Below are positions 31,473 to 42,994 of a stretch of 64,000 nt of DNA, one piece after another; the stretch's first letter is position 1, and each line of letters begins with the position of its first letter. The stretch covers positions 18,573,363 to 18,637,362 of the forward strand of contig JALGPY010000010.1 of assembly GCA_023055425.1 (NCBI GenBank), written 5' to 3'. The position numbers and the translations under genes are program-made. The notes under the pieces are model-generated. The model had not been told where the DNA came from. It did no database searches and saw nothing but the letters and a program-made list of their open reading frames with translations. This stretch comes from Linanthus parryae (lineage: Eukaryota > Streptophyta > Magnoliopsida > Ericales > Polemoniaceae).

Positions 31473-33152
31473 CTATGCTTTAGTCCTCATCCTGGATCTC
31501 GGCAATGATGGGTAGACCATCTTCTGCGACCTCTTCAAGATCACAATCGAGATCATAGCAACGTCTTTGCCTTTCGATTCTTGCTCCGCATGGGCAGGGA
31601 GTGGATTGTTGCGCACATCCTGCCTTTGATCGCTGACAATCAGTTCGCCATTCTTCATATTTTGGCTAAACACAATTCTGAGCTTCTTGCAGTCCGCCGT
31701 GGGATGCATGACCTTTCCGTGATATTCACACCACTTCGAGTCCCTTACCATCTCCCTGGAGGGTGCCTTCTCGAGCGGCGGTAGGACACCGTCCTTACGC
31801 CATTGCCTGCAAAGGTCGCTTGCTTCTTCCACCGAACATGGCAGAGGTGGTGCATCAAAGTTCACAATCTTCGCCTGCTTTTGGGGTGAGACCGTGTTCA
31901 CTTCGGCCTCGCGTCCCCTCTTGTAGCTGAATCTCCCGATCTTGAAAGTAGTACCGCCCGAGGATCGCTCAGGGGCGTTTCTCTTTTTCTGCCTTTCCAC
32001 TATAGGCTCGATGTTCTTCGTGCATTCGATTAGCTTTGCAAACGTAGGCGTTTGCAAGTTAATAAGCATGCCTTTGTACTCATCTCGCATGCACTGCAGG
32101 CATATCTCCACGAGTCTGCTTTCGAGTATCACATCTTTGCATTCCAAGTACTTGGCCCTGAACTTCTTGATGAAGGTTATTCCGTCCTCCTCGCGCTTCT
32201 GATACATCCGCGAGAGATGAATCATCGTCACCTTTTCCTCCATCTGGAAGAACTTGGTGTAGAACTTCTGGACCATATCGTCCCAAGTCTTCACGGATCC
32301 GGCTTCCAATGTCCTATACCACTTGTAAGCCACGTTCCCGAGAGATTTCGGGAACTCGCGCATCAGCAGTTTGGGATCAGCTCCATACGGCCCCATTACA
32401 TCGATGAAACGCATGACATGTTCATGGGCGTTCCCATTGACATCTTGGAACTTATCCCATTTAGGAGCCTTGTACCCAACAGGGTTAGGCATGAGATAGA
32501 TCTCTCGTGGGATAGGTGGATCGTTGTCGAGCTTCGGGATGATGGTATCCGCGAATGATTGGTGAGCCAGAATGGTGTCTATGCGCCGTTGCAGCCACGT
32601 CATACACTCCGGAGTACTTCACTCGGCAGCGAGAGGAGGGGTTGCCGCAGATGGAGGCGACACATATGCCGCAGGAGGGCTAGGGACGTATTGCGAATTC
32701 ACGTTACCCCAGATTGCCGTTGGGGGAGGCAAGGGATACTGTGAGGCCGGATTAGTTACCATATCCGGAGGCTGAGGAGTATGAGCAGCGAGAGGCAACA
32801 TTTGAGCTGTTGACCCCTGAATTGAGGGAAGCTGCGTAGTCGCCGGTGGAGTTTGCAGATTGGGGTTGGGTGGTGTGGTTGACACTCCCAATTCGTGAGT
32901 GGTGGATACTCCTCCTCCCTGAGAGACGGCGGTGGCTGGTGCAGGGTTTGGAGCAAGAGTCCCCAAGACAGCCATGATCTGTTCCAGCTGAGCAGATTGA
33001 GCTTTGAGAGCCTTCGCCTGACTCTGGATGGTGGCGTCCAAGGCTTCTAGCGTCGGAGCTTCACCGGGAGCTGTAGGAGTACGGCGAATCTCCTCTCTTG
33101 AGGCGGCCTCCGTGGAAGGCGATCTGTTACTGACATCATCCTCCTGAGACAT
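31473..33152 (-). pseudogene. Tat Gag
   Basis: Starts MSQEDDVSNRSPSTEAASRE at 33152. The first 177 codons are Pro/Thr/Ser-rich with a helical stretch (ATIQSQAKALKAQSAQLEQI); a TGA at 32619 (CGA-type position) interrupts the same frame. Codons from 32603 hold the capsid domain: GNAHEHVMRFIDVMGPYGAD, LMREFPKSLGNVAYKWY, SVKTWDDMVQKFYTKFF, then a zinc-finger-like region (CEYHGKVMHPTADCKKL). The end at 31473 is followed by a frameshift into protease. Confidence 0.85.
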
Positions 33153-33169
33153 GGTTGCTTAAGATGGTA

Positions 33170-33189
33170 GGTTCACGTCGGGTTCACCA
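33170..33189 (-). promoter_or_regulatory. Primer-binding site of the Tat element
   Basis: The minus strand reads TGGTGAACCCGACGTGAACC, starting 3 nt after the end of the 5' LTR. Begins with TGG, as all tRNA-primed sites do. I cannot assign the tRNA with confidence. Confidence 0.65.
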
Positions 33190-33192
33190 AAA

Positions 33193-33814
33193 TGTGCACA
33201 AGAGAATCCGGCGGGGAGCACTCTGTGTACACCGAGAGCAGAGGATCAGAAATGGCACAGGAAGAGTTGGGTTGTGTGTAGGGAGAGAGTAAGGCAGTAG
33301 TAATGTCTGAGAGAGAGACAGGGGTTTGGCAGAGCTTCCGCGTATGTCTGTTGTGTTTTTTGTATGGAAGGATTAACGTCCTATATATAACGGAGAATGT
33401 GACCGTTGCAGTGTGGTTAATGCGCCCATCAATGGCGGCTTAATTAGCTTAACCACAATGGCACGTTCGTCCGCGTATATAGGGACCGTTACAGCACGTT
33501 GTGCGCGAATACCGGAACCGTTATGGGGTTGACCGGGTTTGACCGGATCGACCGGGTTTATGGAGCTCGTGCCATAAATCTCTCAAAAGCAGTTACCAAA
33601 GGTCGCGTGCGGGCTTGGCTCGCACGCGACAGGACTTACTCTAGCCTCCAAACCACTAAGTCCCTACAAGTCCCGTGCAGTGGTATGCGAGGGCCCTGTC
33701 TCGCAGCCCCCACGTGGATCAGCGCGGCTGGTGATCCAGTGTGTGTGGAGCATAATATGGTGTGCTAGATGATTGCCACGTGGCCAAGATCTGTCAGCTC
33801 AGAAAGCACTATCA
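33193..33814 (-). repeat. 5' LTR of the Tat element
   Basis: Pair of 5111-5736. Minus-strand TATA box at 33381-33390 (TTATATATAG), about 425 bp into the LTR. U3 hairpin at 33602-33630. The upstream end (plus-strand GCACTATCA) differs from the other copy in its last bases. The right flank is Athila-1 LTR sequence. Confidence 0.88.
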
Positions 33815-35589
33815 AAGTCAATGGTTGATTCCTCTAACCTGAGACTACGTACTTAAATCACTTATCCGGGTAATTTTTTGCTTTCACTGAAGTATTACCC
33901 ATAATATTCATATTGGTGGCCAAAAAATGCAAAGATAAATTAAGAGCAAGAATTAAACATAGCGAATAAGCACATCATCAACTAAGTTTAATCAAAACAT
34001 GAATCAACTCCATAATCGCCAAACCAGCTTCAAACCCTAGCTATCGTTTGAGAAATCCCGATATAAAGTATTAAGCTACTACGATTTATGGTTACAATAG
34101 CAAATCTTTTCATGATCGTAGACAAAAATAAAGAAAATATGAGAAGAGAATTCAAACGATGCGTTTCCACGCTCCAAACAGTGCTCCAACGACCTGATCA
34201 GGCGTTTTAATATGCTTTTACAGAGTTATAACAAGTCTCTGATTATTACGCGAAAGCCCCACAAAGTTATGATTTTTTTGCTACCTCGTCCAGTTCGTGC
34301 GACCTGCATTACGAGGTCGTGTGTCCTCTGCAATTAAGAGACTAGACGAGCTCTGATCAGGTCTTGCAAGACCTGGTTTCAACATTCTGATATTATATCT
34401 TCTCTTCTTCAGGTCGTGCGACCTCTGAATGAGGTCGTGCGACCCTTGATTTTTTGCTTCAGCCATCTGTTTCACACTCTGCTGATTTCTTGCGCAATTA
34501 TTCTTCTTCACCTCCATTTCTGTTGCAGGTCTACGCTTCTTTAGGTTGTTTGGCTTCTGTTCAGGTGAATTTCAGGTGTGTGGTGGTCAGAATTGGCTCA
34601 AAGTCTGGTTGTATTGGAGTGAAGTGCAGATTGTTTGCAGGCTGAGTATAGCAGCATGGTATTTGGAGGGAAATTTGAAGGTAGGATATCTGGTTGGTTT
34701 CAGGTGGTGAAATTGGTAGAGGTTGTTAGTTTCATGGAAGTTAGGTGGTTTTGTAGGTAGTTTATGAGATATGGTATTGGCTAGTAGTTAGGAATGTAAA
34801 TGGTGTCTGCATTCAGGGTATTTGATTTGTGTTGTTGCTGCTAATGGTGGAGAATGGAAGTCTAGTTTGAGTGGTGATAAAATAAAGGAGGCAGAGAGGT
34901 GAAGGTTGGATGCCGTTCTAGGTGGATTTGAAGATGGCATTGAGGTCAGGTCTGGTTAATTGGAGGTTCGTGTTAGGTCATTTGAATTGGGTGTTTGGAG
35001 GGAAAGGAGGTAAAATGGGGCAGAGGTGGAAGTCTAGGTTGTATCGGAGTGAAGTAAGGTCTTATTTACTTTTCTCCAGGTCAAAATCCTCAAAACATCC
35101 TGGAAAAGCAACTAATCTTTTTGAAAAGCAAATAAGAACCCGAATTTTGATCCGAACTCCGATGAACGCAATTTTTGCACATTTGGATTCCTTTTGGGAC
35201 GCAGACTTCGATCATATAAAGAAATCCCCATTTCCGGACTGTTTTCCTGTTTTTCTCAATTATTTCCCAAATTTGGCGAAAACATCCAAAACGCACCAAA
35301 TTTGCCTTTTTCTTCTATTCCGAAGTTTGTTTCTTCTCTCCACTTGATTCCCGCATGCATAATCCCTGTCAAACAAAAACACGAACACTACCGCGAAGAC
35401 CAAATGTGATAAATTATCAAAATCATACTCAAAGCCATTAAGAGACGCCCAGATTGTACTTTAAAGCTCAAAAAAATCCAAAAGTGCCTTTTCTCCATAT
35501 TTTAATTTTAAACTCGTTACTTTGCACCGAAACACACACAAATAAAAATATAAAGTGTAACTAGGATAAATCTTATGAAGGAGTTATCA
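33815..35589 (-). repeat. Athila-1 LTR, truncated at its gag side
   Basis: Athila-type LTR ending GGAGTTATCA at 35589. Internal words match the Athila-2 LTR: AACTCCATAATCGCC.., CAAACCCTAGCTATCG, and CGAACACTACCGCGAAGACC (35384) against CGAACACCCCGCGAAGATC. The TGACACG start and ~500 bp are missing. U3 palindromes at 34283-34450 include a perfect 18 bp one (34358-34375, CAGGTCTTGCAAGACCTG) and two GGTCGTGCGACC units. ORFs in it are chance. Confidence 0.78.
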
Positions 35590-36018
35590 AGACACCATTA
35601 GTTTGTGTTTGAGATAATGAAATAGAAGAGCTGCAAGGCCCTTGGTGAAGATATCTCCAAGCTTATCTGCAGAATTAACATAACTCACAAGTAATAGTTT
35701 TCTTAGAAATTGTTCTCTACGAATGTGATAGTCAAGTTTTGTATGTTTAGTTCTAGCATGCATAATAGGATTAGCAGTCATGGCTATAGCAGATTCATTG
35801 TCACAAAAATAGTAGGTGGGTGATGAAAAATGTGTAAATCGTGAAATAAGTACTGAAACCAGCAAAGTTCAGCAGCAGTGGTAGCAAGAGCTCTATATTC
35901 AGATTCTGAAGCGGATCAGGAAATAGTTGGTTGTTTCTTTGCAGCTGAGTGAATAAACATTGTTTCCCACAAAAAGAACAAACCCAATGGTGCTTCTTAT
36001 GTCAGTTGGGTTGCCAAC
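35590..36018 (-). pseudogene. Copia-X RNase H, C-terminal half
   Basis: Minus-strand Ty1/copia RNase H: from 36018 the frame enters with NPTDIRSTIGFVLFVG, then an SESEYRAL-like region with substitutions, then YYFCDNESAIAMTANPIMHA, RTKHTKLDYHIRRE and LGDIFTKGL. The upstream part (to SDADWIG) is at 61091, so Athila-3 inserted between the Gly and Asn codons. Its end is cut at 35590 by the Athila-1 LTR, whose first bases provide the stop. Several stops and changes. Confidence 0.85.
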
Positions 36019-38912
36019 TGACACGATTTCGTACGTGTATACGCAAGTGCACGGTCGAAGTAATAAAGATGAGTATTAAAACTCAGGTTGTCGAACCCAC
36101 AGGGACAGTCTCTAGATTATTTAGCTAAACGATTAATTTAGAGTTGAAGTAACAAGTAGGAAAAAGTTGCGATTTAAGATTTCGTCACCCTCAAACAAGT
36201 GGCTGAAATTAAATAAACGAAATGAACTAATATTTTTGTTATTTTCTGATGAATACGAATATGGAGAACACTAGATAGTTTTAGGTTCCCTAGGGCATTT
36301 AGATATTTCCGGATTATGATTTGAAACACTCTACCTACGTCCAGTTATACCGGGTCACACTCATTACGATCTTCTGTCGATCTCATGCAAATTTACGTTA
36401 CGGTCTACTTCGGGTCCTGTCGGTCCACCTCTGTCTACCGTTACGTTCTAGTCAGCTAGCCAGATTCGCTGACCTGGTCCTGTCGGTCCACCGATTACGA
36501 TAATCCTAACTACATCCAATTGAAACAACCCACACACAGTCATTCAAGTCTCTATCTCCTCTCAGTCTCAAGAAACTACAAGAATGTCAACAAATTTTTT
36601 TCATGAATCCGGGTTCGTTCACTGTCGTGAAACGGCCTTGATAACTAGCATGTGTTGGGTGATCAATCCACTCACACTAAGAATTGAGAACAAGAACTTG
36701 TCGAATCACTAAAACAATACGCAGAATTTAGTTTCAAGACATGAATCAATTCACAAATCCGGAAATTCTAAAATAAACCCTAGCTCTCCATAAACTATCT
36801 AGCTATAGAGATTTAGCTAGACATATTATTGTTTATCTTTATAAAGTTATCCATATAGTTGATAAGGAGAGAGAGAGAGAAAAAAGAGTTCAAACGCGAA
36901 ATCAGAAGCGTCCGGTTGTTCCTCTTCTTCGTATTCTCCTTTCGTTCTTCGTGAATGGTCTCCCTTCTTTTGTGAATGTCGTGAGTGATTGGCCCCTGAA
37001 TAAGACAGCCCCCTCGTCAATATAACCAAGCCTGAAGTAGAATTCCATCTAATTGCAAAACTACCCTCCAAGAATGTTGGAATCACAATTGGCAGTGATT
37101 GCTCATCATTAATGACTAGCTCCTCTTTTCTTCAACCCTAGGTTTTGTTTGTAATAACCCACGGCTCTTTTTTTTATTTTTTTCTCGTTTGGCCTTCACT
37201 TGATCGTGCGAGCAGGAGATGTGATCGTATGAAAACAGTGAGTTTAGCCTCTTTTATTTCTTTCTCTGATCGCACGAGCTGGAAATCTGATCGTGCGATT
37301 AGACCCTTCTCGGCCTCTTGACTTGTCTCTGCGCTGCACCTTCTCTTCCTCGCTTGCTCTGCTTCTTCTCTGTTTCTTCTGCTGTTCGCTGGGTTTTCTT
37401 CGCTGCCATGGCTCTGATTCTTCTCTTGCGATGCTACTCCTCTGTTTTGTGATTCTTCTTCTTGCTTCTTCTTTTCTTGGTTCTGTGGCGGTCGTGATTA
37501 CTCCTGCAGTGCTCTGTTTTTCTTCTTGATTCTGCGATACTTCTTGGCTTTGATTGTTAGTTCTGTTTGGTGTTGGTAATCTGGACGGAGATGGAGCAGG
37601 TTCAGAGGGAATTTATTGGTGACTTAACTGGGTTTAATTTGGTGTATCGATGGTGGTGAATTGGCGGTTCAAGGTGAGTTCAGGAGGTGTCTTTGGTTTC
37701 AGGTCTGATTGGGTTTAAGGTGGGTCACGGTGGTGTAAGAATGGTGGTCTCAGGTGGTTATTTAGGCGGTTAGGTTGGTTAAGGGATTGCTAGCAGTGGT
37801 TATGATGATTGTTGGAGTTCAAGTCTTGGTATTTGCTGGCAGTTTTGTGGTAGTTTAGAAGGTGAATTTCATGGTTGTGCTATGAGCTGAATTAGTTTGT
37901 GAAGTGACTAATTAAGAGGTAGCAGGTTAATGGTGAATTGGCAGTGCGATTTATGGAGGTTTAAGGGTGATTATTTGAGGTGGTGTACTGGGTATTGGAC
38001 TGAGGTGCAGGTGAATTGGTTTAGGGTATTGTTTGGAGAATTGGAGGTGGTCTGGTGAAGTTTGGTTGGTTATGCAGGTGGGTTTAGGTCATTAGTTTCA
38101 GGAGGTTGAAGAAGGATGGTAGTGGTGTAGAAGAATTCTAACGGTTATTTGCAGGTGGATTAATGGAGTTAGGAGCAGGTGTTTAGGGGATTCATGGTTG
38201 AAATTTGGTGGTATTGTGTTGGTGCTAAGAGGTGGCAGAGGTGATGTTTAGGGGGAATTAGATGGCAACAGCATGAGTGTAATGGTGGGTGTTTTGGATA
38301 TTAATTAAGTAGTCTAGGTGATTTGCATTAGTCTGGGTTTAGGAGCAGAGTTGTATAGGTCGTTTGATTGATAATTGGTTTTTGTTGAAGGGGAATTGAA
38401 TTATGAAACTGGTGATTGAATTGGTAGGTTAGTGAAAGGAAATGGTGTGAGGTGTTGGTAATTTGATAGCAGTTTGTTTGGTGAAGAAGATAGGCAGAGT
38501 GGTGATAGTAGCAGGTTGAGATGGTCATTTAGTAATGGCTATGGTTTATTGATGTTGGTTAATGGTGAAGGTAGAATTGCTATATTGAAGCAGCTTGTTC
38601 CTCTTTGACCTTCAAAACATATTGCTTGCAACTTTCTTGAGCTTCACTTGTGTTCCGAAGTTCGCTTTCAATTTCGTTTCACACTCCGAGCCCTCGGTAC
38701 CTGAGAATAAGACAACTACAAATACCGGTATAAAATGTGACAATTATATGCTCAAATTAATTACAAAATGCCCGGGTTAATCAAATATGCACATTAAGCT
38801 CTAACTCACGAATTCATCACAATCGTAGCATAAATATAATGTATTTTACCCGGAAATCACACAAAACGGTAGTCTTTCGACTGTAAATATAACACCGTAA
38901 ACGGGGTTATCA
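36019..38912 (-). repeat. 3' LTR of Athila-3 (2894 bp)
   Basis: TGACACGATTTC ... GGGGTTATCA, paired with the split LTR at 51632/61090. Contains a twice-used word GTCCTGTCGGTCCACC (about 36416 and 36475), a GGT-rich stretch (37600-38580) and TCGTGCGA/TCGCACGA words at 37203-37302, where the smaller Athila LTRs have palindromes. Confidence 0.9.
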
Positions 38913-38925
38913 AATACCCCCACAC
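38913..38925 (-). promoter_or_regulatory. Polypurine tract of Athila-3
   Basis: Minus strand GTGTGGGGGTATT next to the 3' LTR, as in Athila-2. Confidence 0.8.
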
Positions 38926-40856
38926 AACCTTTTTGTGCGTCCCGAGCAAAATCTCGATTAAACTCCCACACTATGATTTTCGATCCACCGGTTTGCATAC
39001 AACTTTACTAGCCAAGTGACACAAACAACTCACACATATGACTATGCAATCTACATGCTCTATACAATGCAACTTGATTATTAAACAATGCCAAAAATCA
39101 AACACAACTTTTTTTTTTCTTTTTCTTTAGATTTCGGGGAATCTCGCTATCACTAACCGAAATCATCAAGTTCTCACAAGTCTCTTTTGAAATTTCACAA
39201 CCAATAGCAAGAAATTGGAGTAGAATGATCCTACGCACAAGCTCACTAAGGGGTCCCCAAACATCCACCATAGTCAATCCAAGACTCTGGCACGTCCTTT
39301 AGCTCAGCGGGTCTAGGCATCTTAAGTACTAAGATAGTCTTTCGTCGCCAAGCCATTTGATGTTTTCAGACCCTCTTAGCCGTTATTGCATTTGAATGCA
39401 AATTGTCCCTATTAAGGGAGACACAACTCCGTGTAATATGGCTTGACTTTAATTTTCCTTAGACACTCTAATTGGATTGAATCCAAATTCCCCGCACGAA
39501 CGGAGGCACATTAGGTTGTTCACGGTTTCTAGTCCAAGAGAAGATTTTGATTCATTTTTTTTTCATTCTCTTCTAAGTTTTTCAACCGTGCATTTAGAGA
39601 AACTAAGTGTGGGCTTTTCGGTTAGCTCTTCAAACCGTCGTAAGGGATGGTGGTGTACACTCCCTAACTTCACTTAGGCTAGAGCAATGTACCACATGGA
39701 ACCAACTCAACACGAAGGTCCACCCCAGATTTCAAGAGGCCACAAGTTTTCACTAAAAACAGACTATTCAACCCCTTAGGACTAAACCCTCCTAGCACAA
39801 TAAAGGAACTAAAGGTATGCCCTCGTCTACTTTCCACTTTTCCCTGAATACCCGGGACATCCTTTCGTGAAACAGGTGCGCAAAATACTATAAATTAAGG
39901 ACATTCCTACTACGGTCCTTCCTATTCTCAGAGTCTCTTTCATTGAACTCTCTTCGGTTTCAAGCATCATCAATTGCCCTTAACTCAGAAATTTTAATTT
40001 TTATGGATTTTTCTCTTTTCAATTTTTTTTTTTCAATTTTTTCATATTTTCCTAGACTCTATATGCATTGGCCAACTCTACTAATCACATAACATTTGGT
40101 AGGGTGACTCAATAATGTAAAAGTTCTAACAAATGCATAAAATAATTAAAACTATCACAATACGACAATATAGATAAACACTACACATTAACCACACTGA
40201 CTACACAATACTACACAATCTACATGTAACAAGGCTATGCAAAACAGACATGGCTAGCAAAAATATACACAAACCCCCCACACTTAAGCGTTTCGTTGTC
40301 CTCAACGAATTTAGAGATATAATAAGAGGACTCATCGCTTAAATGTGTAGGCGATGGATCTACTCGGCTATAGCTCAGATTGCAGAAACAGAGAGAGAGT
40401 GAGAAATACCTGTGGTACCCGGACCTACAAGAGATCTGTGTCCGCGAAACTGAAACAAGAAGGGGTCTTGTGGATCGTATACAGTTTTCCACTGATGAAA
40501 ATCATCCGAGCAATCCCCAAGCTACATCATGCTACAATGTATCTCCCATAAGGTCGTGTGTGCCTCGCACACCGGGGTAGATTGCTCCATCATGCTAAAA
40601 TAAACGAAAAATCCCCAACTCCCTATAGAGTCCCCATGTGGGTCAAATGTGCAATGGCACACTGGGGTAGATTCTTCGTAACATTACCTGCAAAACTAGA
40701 CAACTCATCAGTCCCTCTCTCTCTCTCACCTCTCAAAATCAGGAATGGAGAACTAAAGAAAAAGAAAACAAATAACATCCTACTCTACATTGGGTTGCCT
40801 CTCAAGAAGCGCTTGTAATTTAAGGTCGACAGCCCGACCATGTTACCTCTGCCACC
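38926..40856 (-). other. Noncoding 3' region of Athila-3
   Basis: No gene. Shares words with the Athila-2 3' region (GTCCCGAGCAAAATC at 38939; CGTTTCGTTGTCCTCAACGA at 40287; AAGCGCTTGTAATTTAAGGTCGAC at 40806, which in Athila-2 lies just after integrase). A small duplication GCACACCGGGGTAGATT / GCACACTGGGGTAGATT occurs at 40566 and 40656. There is no counterpart of the 509-codon ORF. Confidence 0.6.
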
Positions 40857-41636
40857 TCACGAGGGTGGTCTGGCACATTGTGCCACTTCCAGCTTAGCTT
40901 TCCTGTGTTGGATTTGAAGCACTGCTTCATGTGCGTGCACCGCTGATGGCTTGTTCCTATCCCAATAATCAGGTGGATCCCCTTGCGATAACTGTGGGAT
41001 TTGGCGCTTCACTTGTACACCAAATGGCACCCCTGGCTGATATTCCCACGAGTATTGGGGTGTCGGTTTGAAGACTCGAAAAGTATCCATGTCATCATTA
41101 ACCCTCATAATCAATTCCCCATTCTCTACATCGATGAGAGTCCAACCAGTAGCTAAGAATGGCCTACCCATAATTTGCGGAACATCACCTACTGGCATAT
41201 CTAATATAACAAAATCAGACGGAATGATCAGACTTCCCACCCTCACTAGTACATCTTTTACCATCTCACAAGCTTTCTTGGATGATTTGTCTGCAAATTG
41301 GAGTGTGATCCAGGTTTTCGGAGGCTCCCCCACACTTAACTTTTTGAATACCGACAACGGCATCAAATTCACGCTCGCTCCCAGATCACACAGAGCTTTT
41401 CCAGTGTATGCGTCACCCAATGTAGCTTCAATAACGAAACTACCTGGATCCTTCTTCTTCTTAGGCAGCCCATGCAAAACACATGAACTAACCTGTTCAT
41501 TTAGGTTCACTCTCTGGAACTCATCCACTGATTTCTTTCCAAGGACCGCATCTTTAATAAACCTTGCATATTTCGGCATCTTTTGAAGTGCCTCAATCAA
41601 GGGGATATTAATATGCAATTTAGAAAATACGTTCAA
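40857..41636 (-). pseudogene. Athila-3 protease
   Basis: 259 codons open. Begins in the Gag-protease linker (KLHINIPLIEALQKMPKYA), then the protease: ALCDLGASVNLMPLSVFKKL with catalytic D in DLGAS, and DVPQIMGRPFLATGWTLIDV. The C-terminus (YWDRNKPSAVHAHEAVLQIQ) is unlike Athila-2 and replaces RT. The gap between this and gag (41637-42111) has the ITTRSG/DPPYPSHAR linker with several stops. Confidence 0.82.
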
Positions 41637-42111
41637 AAAGCGCTTGTATTCCTCAGAATCATCCTTCTTCTTCCTAGTACGTAATGGAAATGGTAGTTCT
41701 GAAGAAGAAGGAGAAGATGGAAGTGGTACCTCGGTAGATTTCTCAGCATCTTAGTGAATCATGCCCTTTGAATGGGGGATCATGATAGGTGTCTTCTCTG
41801 AATCGAAGACTTCATGTTCCTTCGCCTTTGAGGCTTCCGCTCTGGCATGACTCGGATATGGAGGATCTGTAAGTGCAATACCACTTCGAGTGGTGATGGC
41901 TTGAGCCTGTACCTCTTATGTGTCAACAATGCTACCCACTGCTCTTTGTTCAAGTTGTTCCTTTAGTTATTTTATTTCTGCTTAAGGCACTTGAAGTGCA
42001 ATTGCTACAGCTGACCTGGGTGGACATGTCCGTCATGTGCTGAGCCACTGTCTTTATTATCCCTGTCATCTCGGTCAACTTTGAAGGTGGTATTGGCAGC
42101 TGCTGATGAAT

Positions 42112-42978
42112 CTATGGACCACTTATATCGTGAACTACCTCCATTTCATTCCCTTGAACAGTGTTATAAGCCATCTTTTCATCTCTTACCAGTTCCATGT
42201 GCCTGTACTGGTAATCCATGCTCTCTTCTTGCTGAACCAAGCATCTCATTGATGCATATGCCCCTTCATGATCACAGTTAAATAAGAATTTTCCCCCAGC
42301 TTCTATATCCATCTTGTCTCTATTGGACTGTCCAAGTGAATCATAGAAGACCTGGATTAACTGTCGCTTGTCAATACCATGGTTGGGACATTTACGTAGA
42401 AAATGATTGAAGCGCTCCCATGCTTTGACAAGTGATTCATCCTGCTTTTGCCTGAACATCCAGATCTCATTCTGAAGCTGAATCACACGTGAGATAGGAT
42501 AGAACTTACTCATGAATTGTACGACACACTCTTCCCACGTTTTGATTGAACAGGATGGCATAGAATCCAACCAAACCATAGCATCTCCCTTGAGACAATG
42601 AGGAAAGAGCATCAGTTTGAGCGCTTCAGATGTGATCCCACTATATCGGATTAGCCCATAGTGGCTCTGAAATCTCCCAATGAATGCATGTGGGTCTTCC
42701 TCGTCTGTCCCAAAAAAAGTGCACTGGTCTTGAATGAATTGAATTGTGGATAGCTTGAGGCAGAAGCTCTCTGCTTCAATTGGTGGCACCACAATCGCTG
42801 GCTCAGTTCCCTTGGGATCCGCCTCAAATGCCTGAATTATAGCTCTTCCAGAACGGTTATATGGCCTTGAGGTTGGGTGCGGTCTAGGTGTTGCCGCCAT
42901 TGCTTTCTCTACGGCTGCAGCTACCATAGCTTGAAGCTGCTCCGTCGTGAGGCTAATTAGCCCCTGACCTTCCGCCAT
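42112..42978 (-). pseudogene. Athila-3 Gag
   Basis: 288 codons from MAEGQGLISLTTEQLQAMVA. Capsid domain: LKLMLFPHCLKGDAMVWLDS, IKTWEECVVQFMSKFYP, ESLVKAWERFNHFLRKCPNH, QLIQVFYDSL. The frame is open from its start, 16 nt upstream of the copia-Y insertion, to TAG at 42112; the linker to protease carries more stops. I call it a pseudogene because Gag and protease are no longer in one frame. Confidence 0.8.
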
Positions 42979-42994
42979 CTTTACCTGAGAAAAC

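Larger units (their letters stand above)
5111..33814 (-). mobile_element. Tat-lineage Ty3/gypsy retrotransposon with antisense PMD gene
   Basis: Minus-strand LTR retrotransposon, 28.7 kb as it stands and about 14.8 kb without the nested Athila-2. Order in its own direction: 5' LTR (33193-33814), primer site, gag, protease, RT-RNase H, a second archaeal-type RNase H, integrase (to 26877), hairpins, 54 bp tandem repeats, an antisense spliced PMD gene, polypurine tract, 3' LTR (5111-5736). A second RNase H domain, a long region between pol and 3' LTR, tandem repeats there and an antisense extra ORF are known marks of the Tat clade (Ogre, Retand relatives). By eye the LTRs differ at roughly 15 sites plus small indels. 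No target duplication is visible (left flank CCTGC, right flank AAGTC). Confidence 0.88.
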
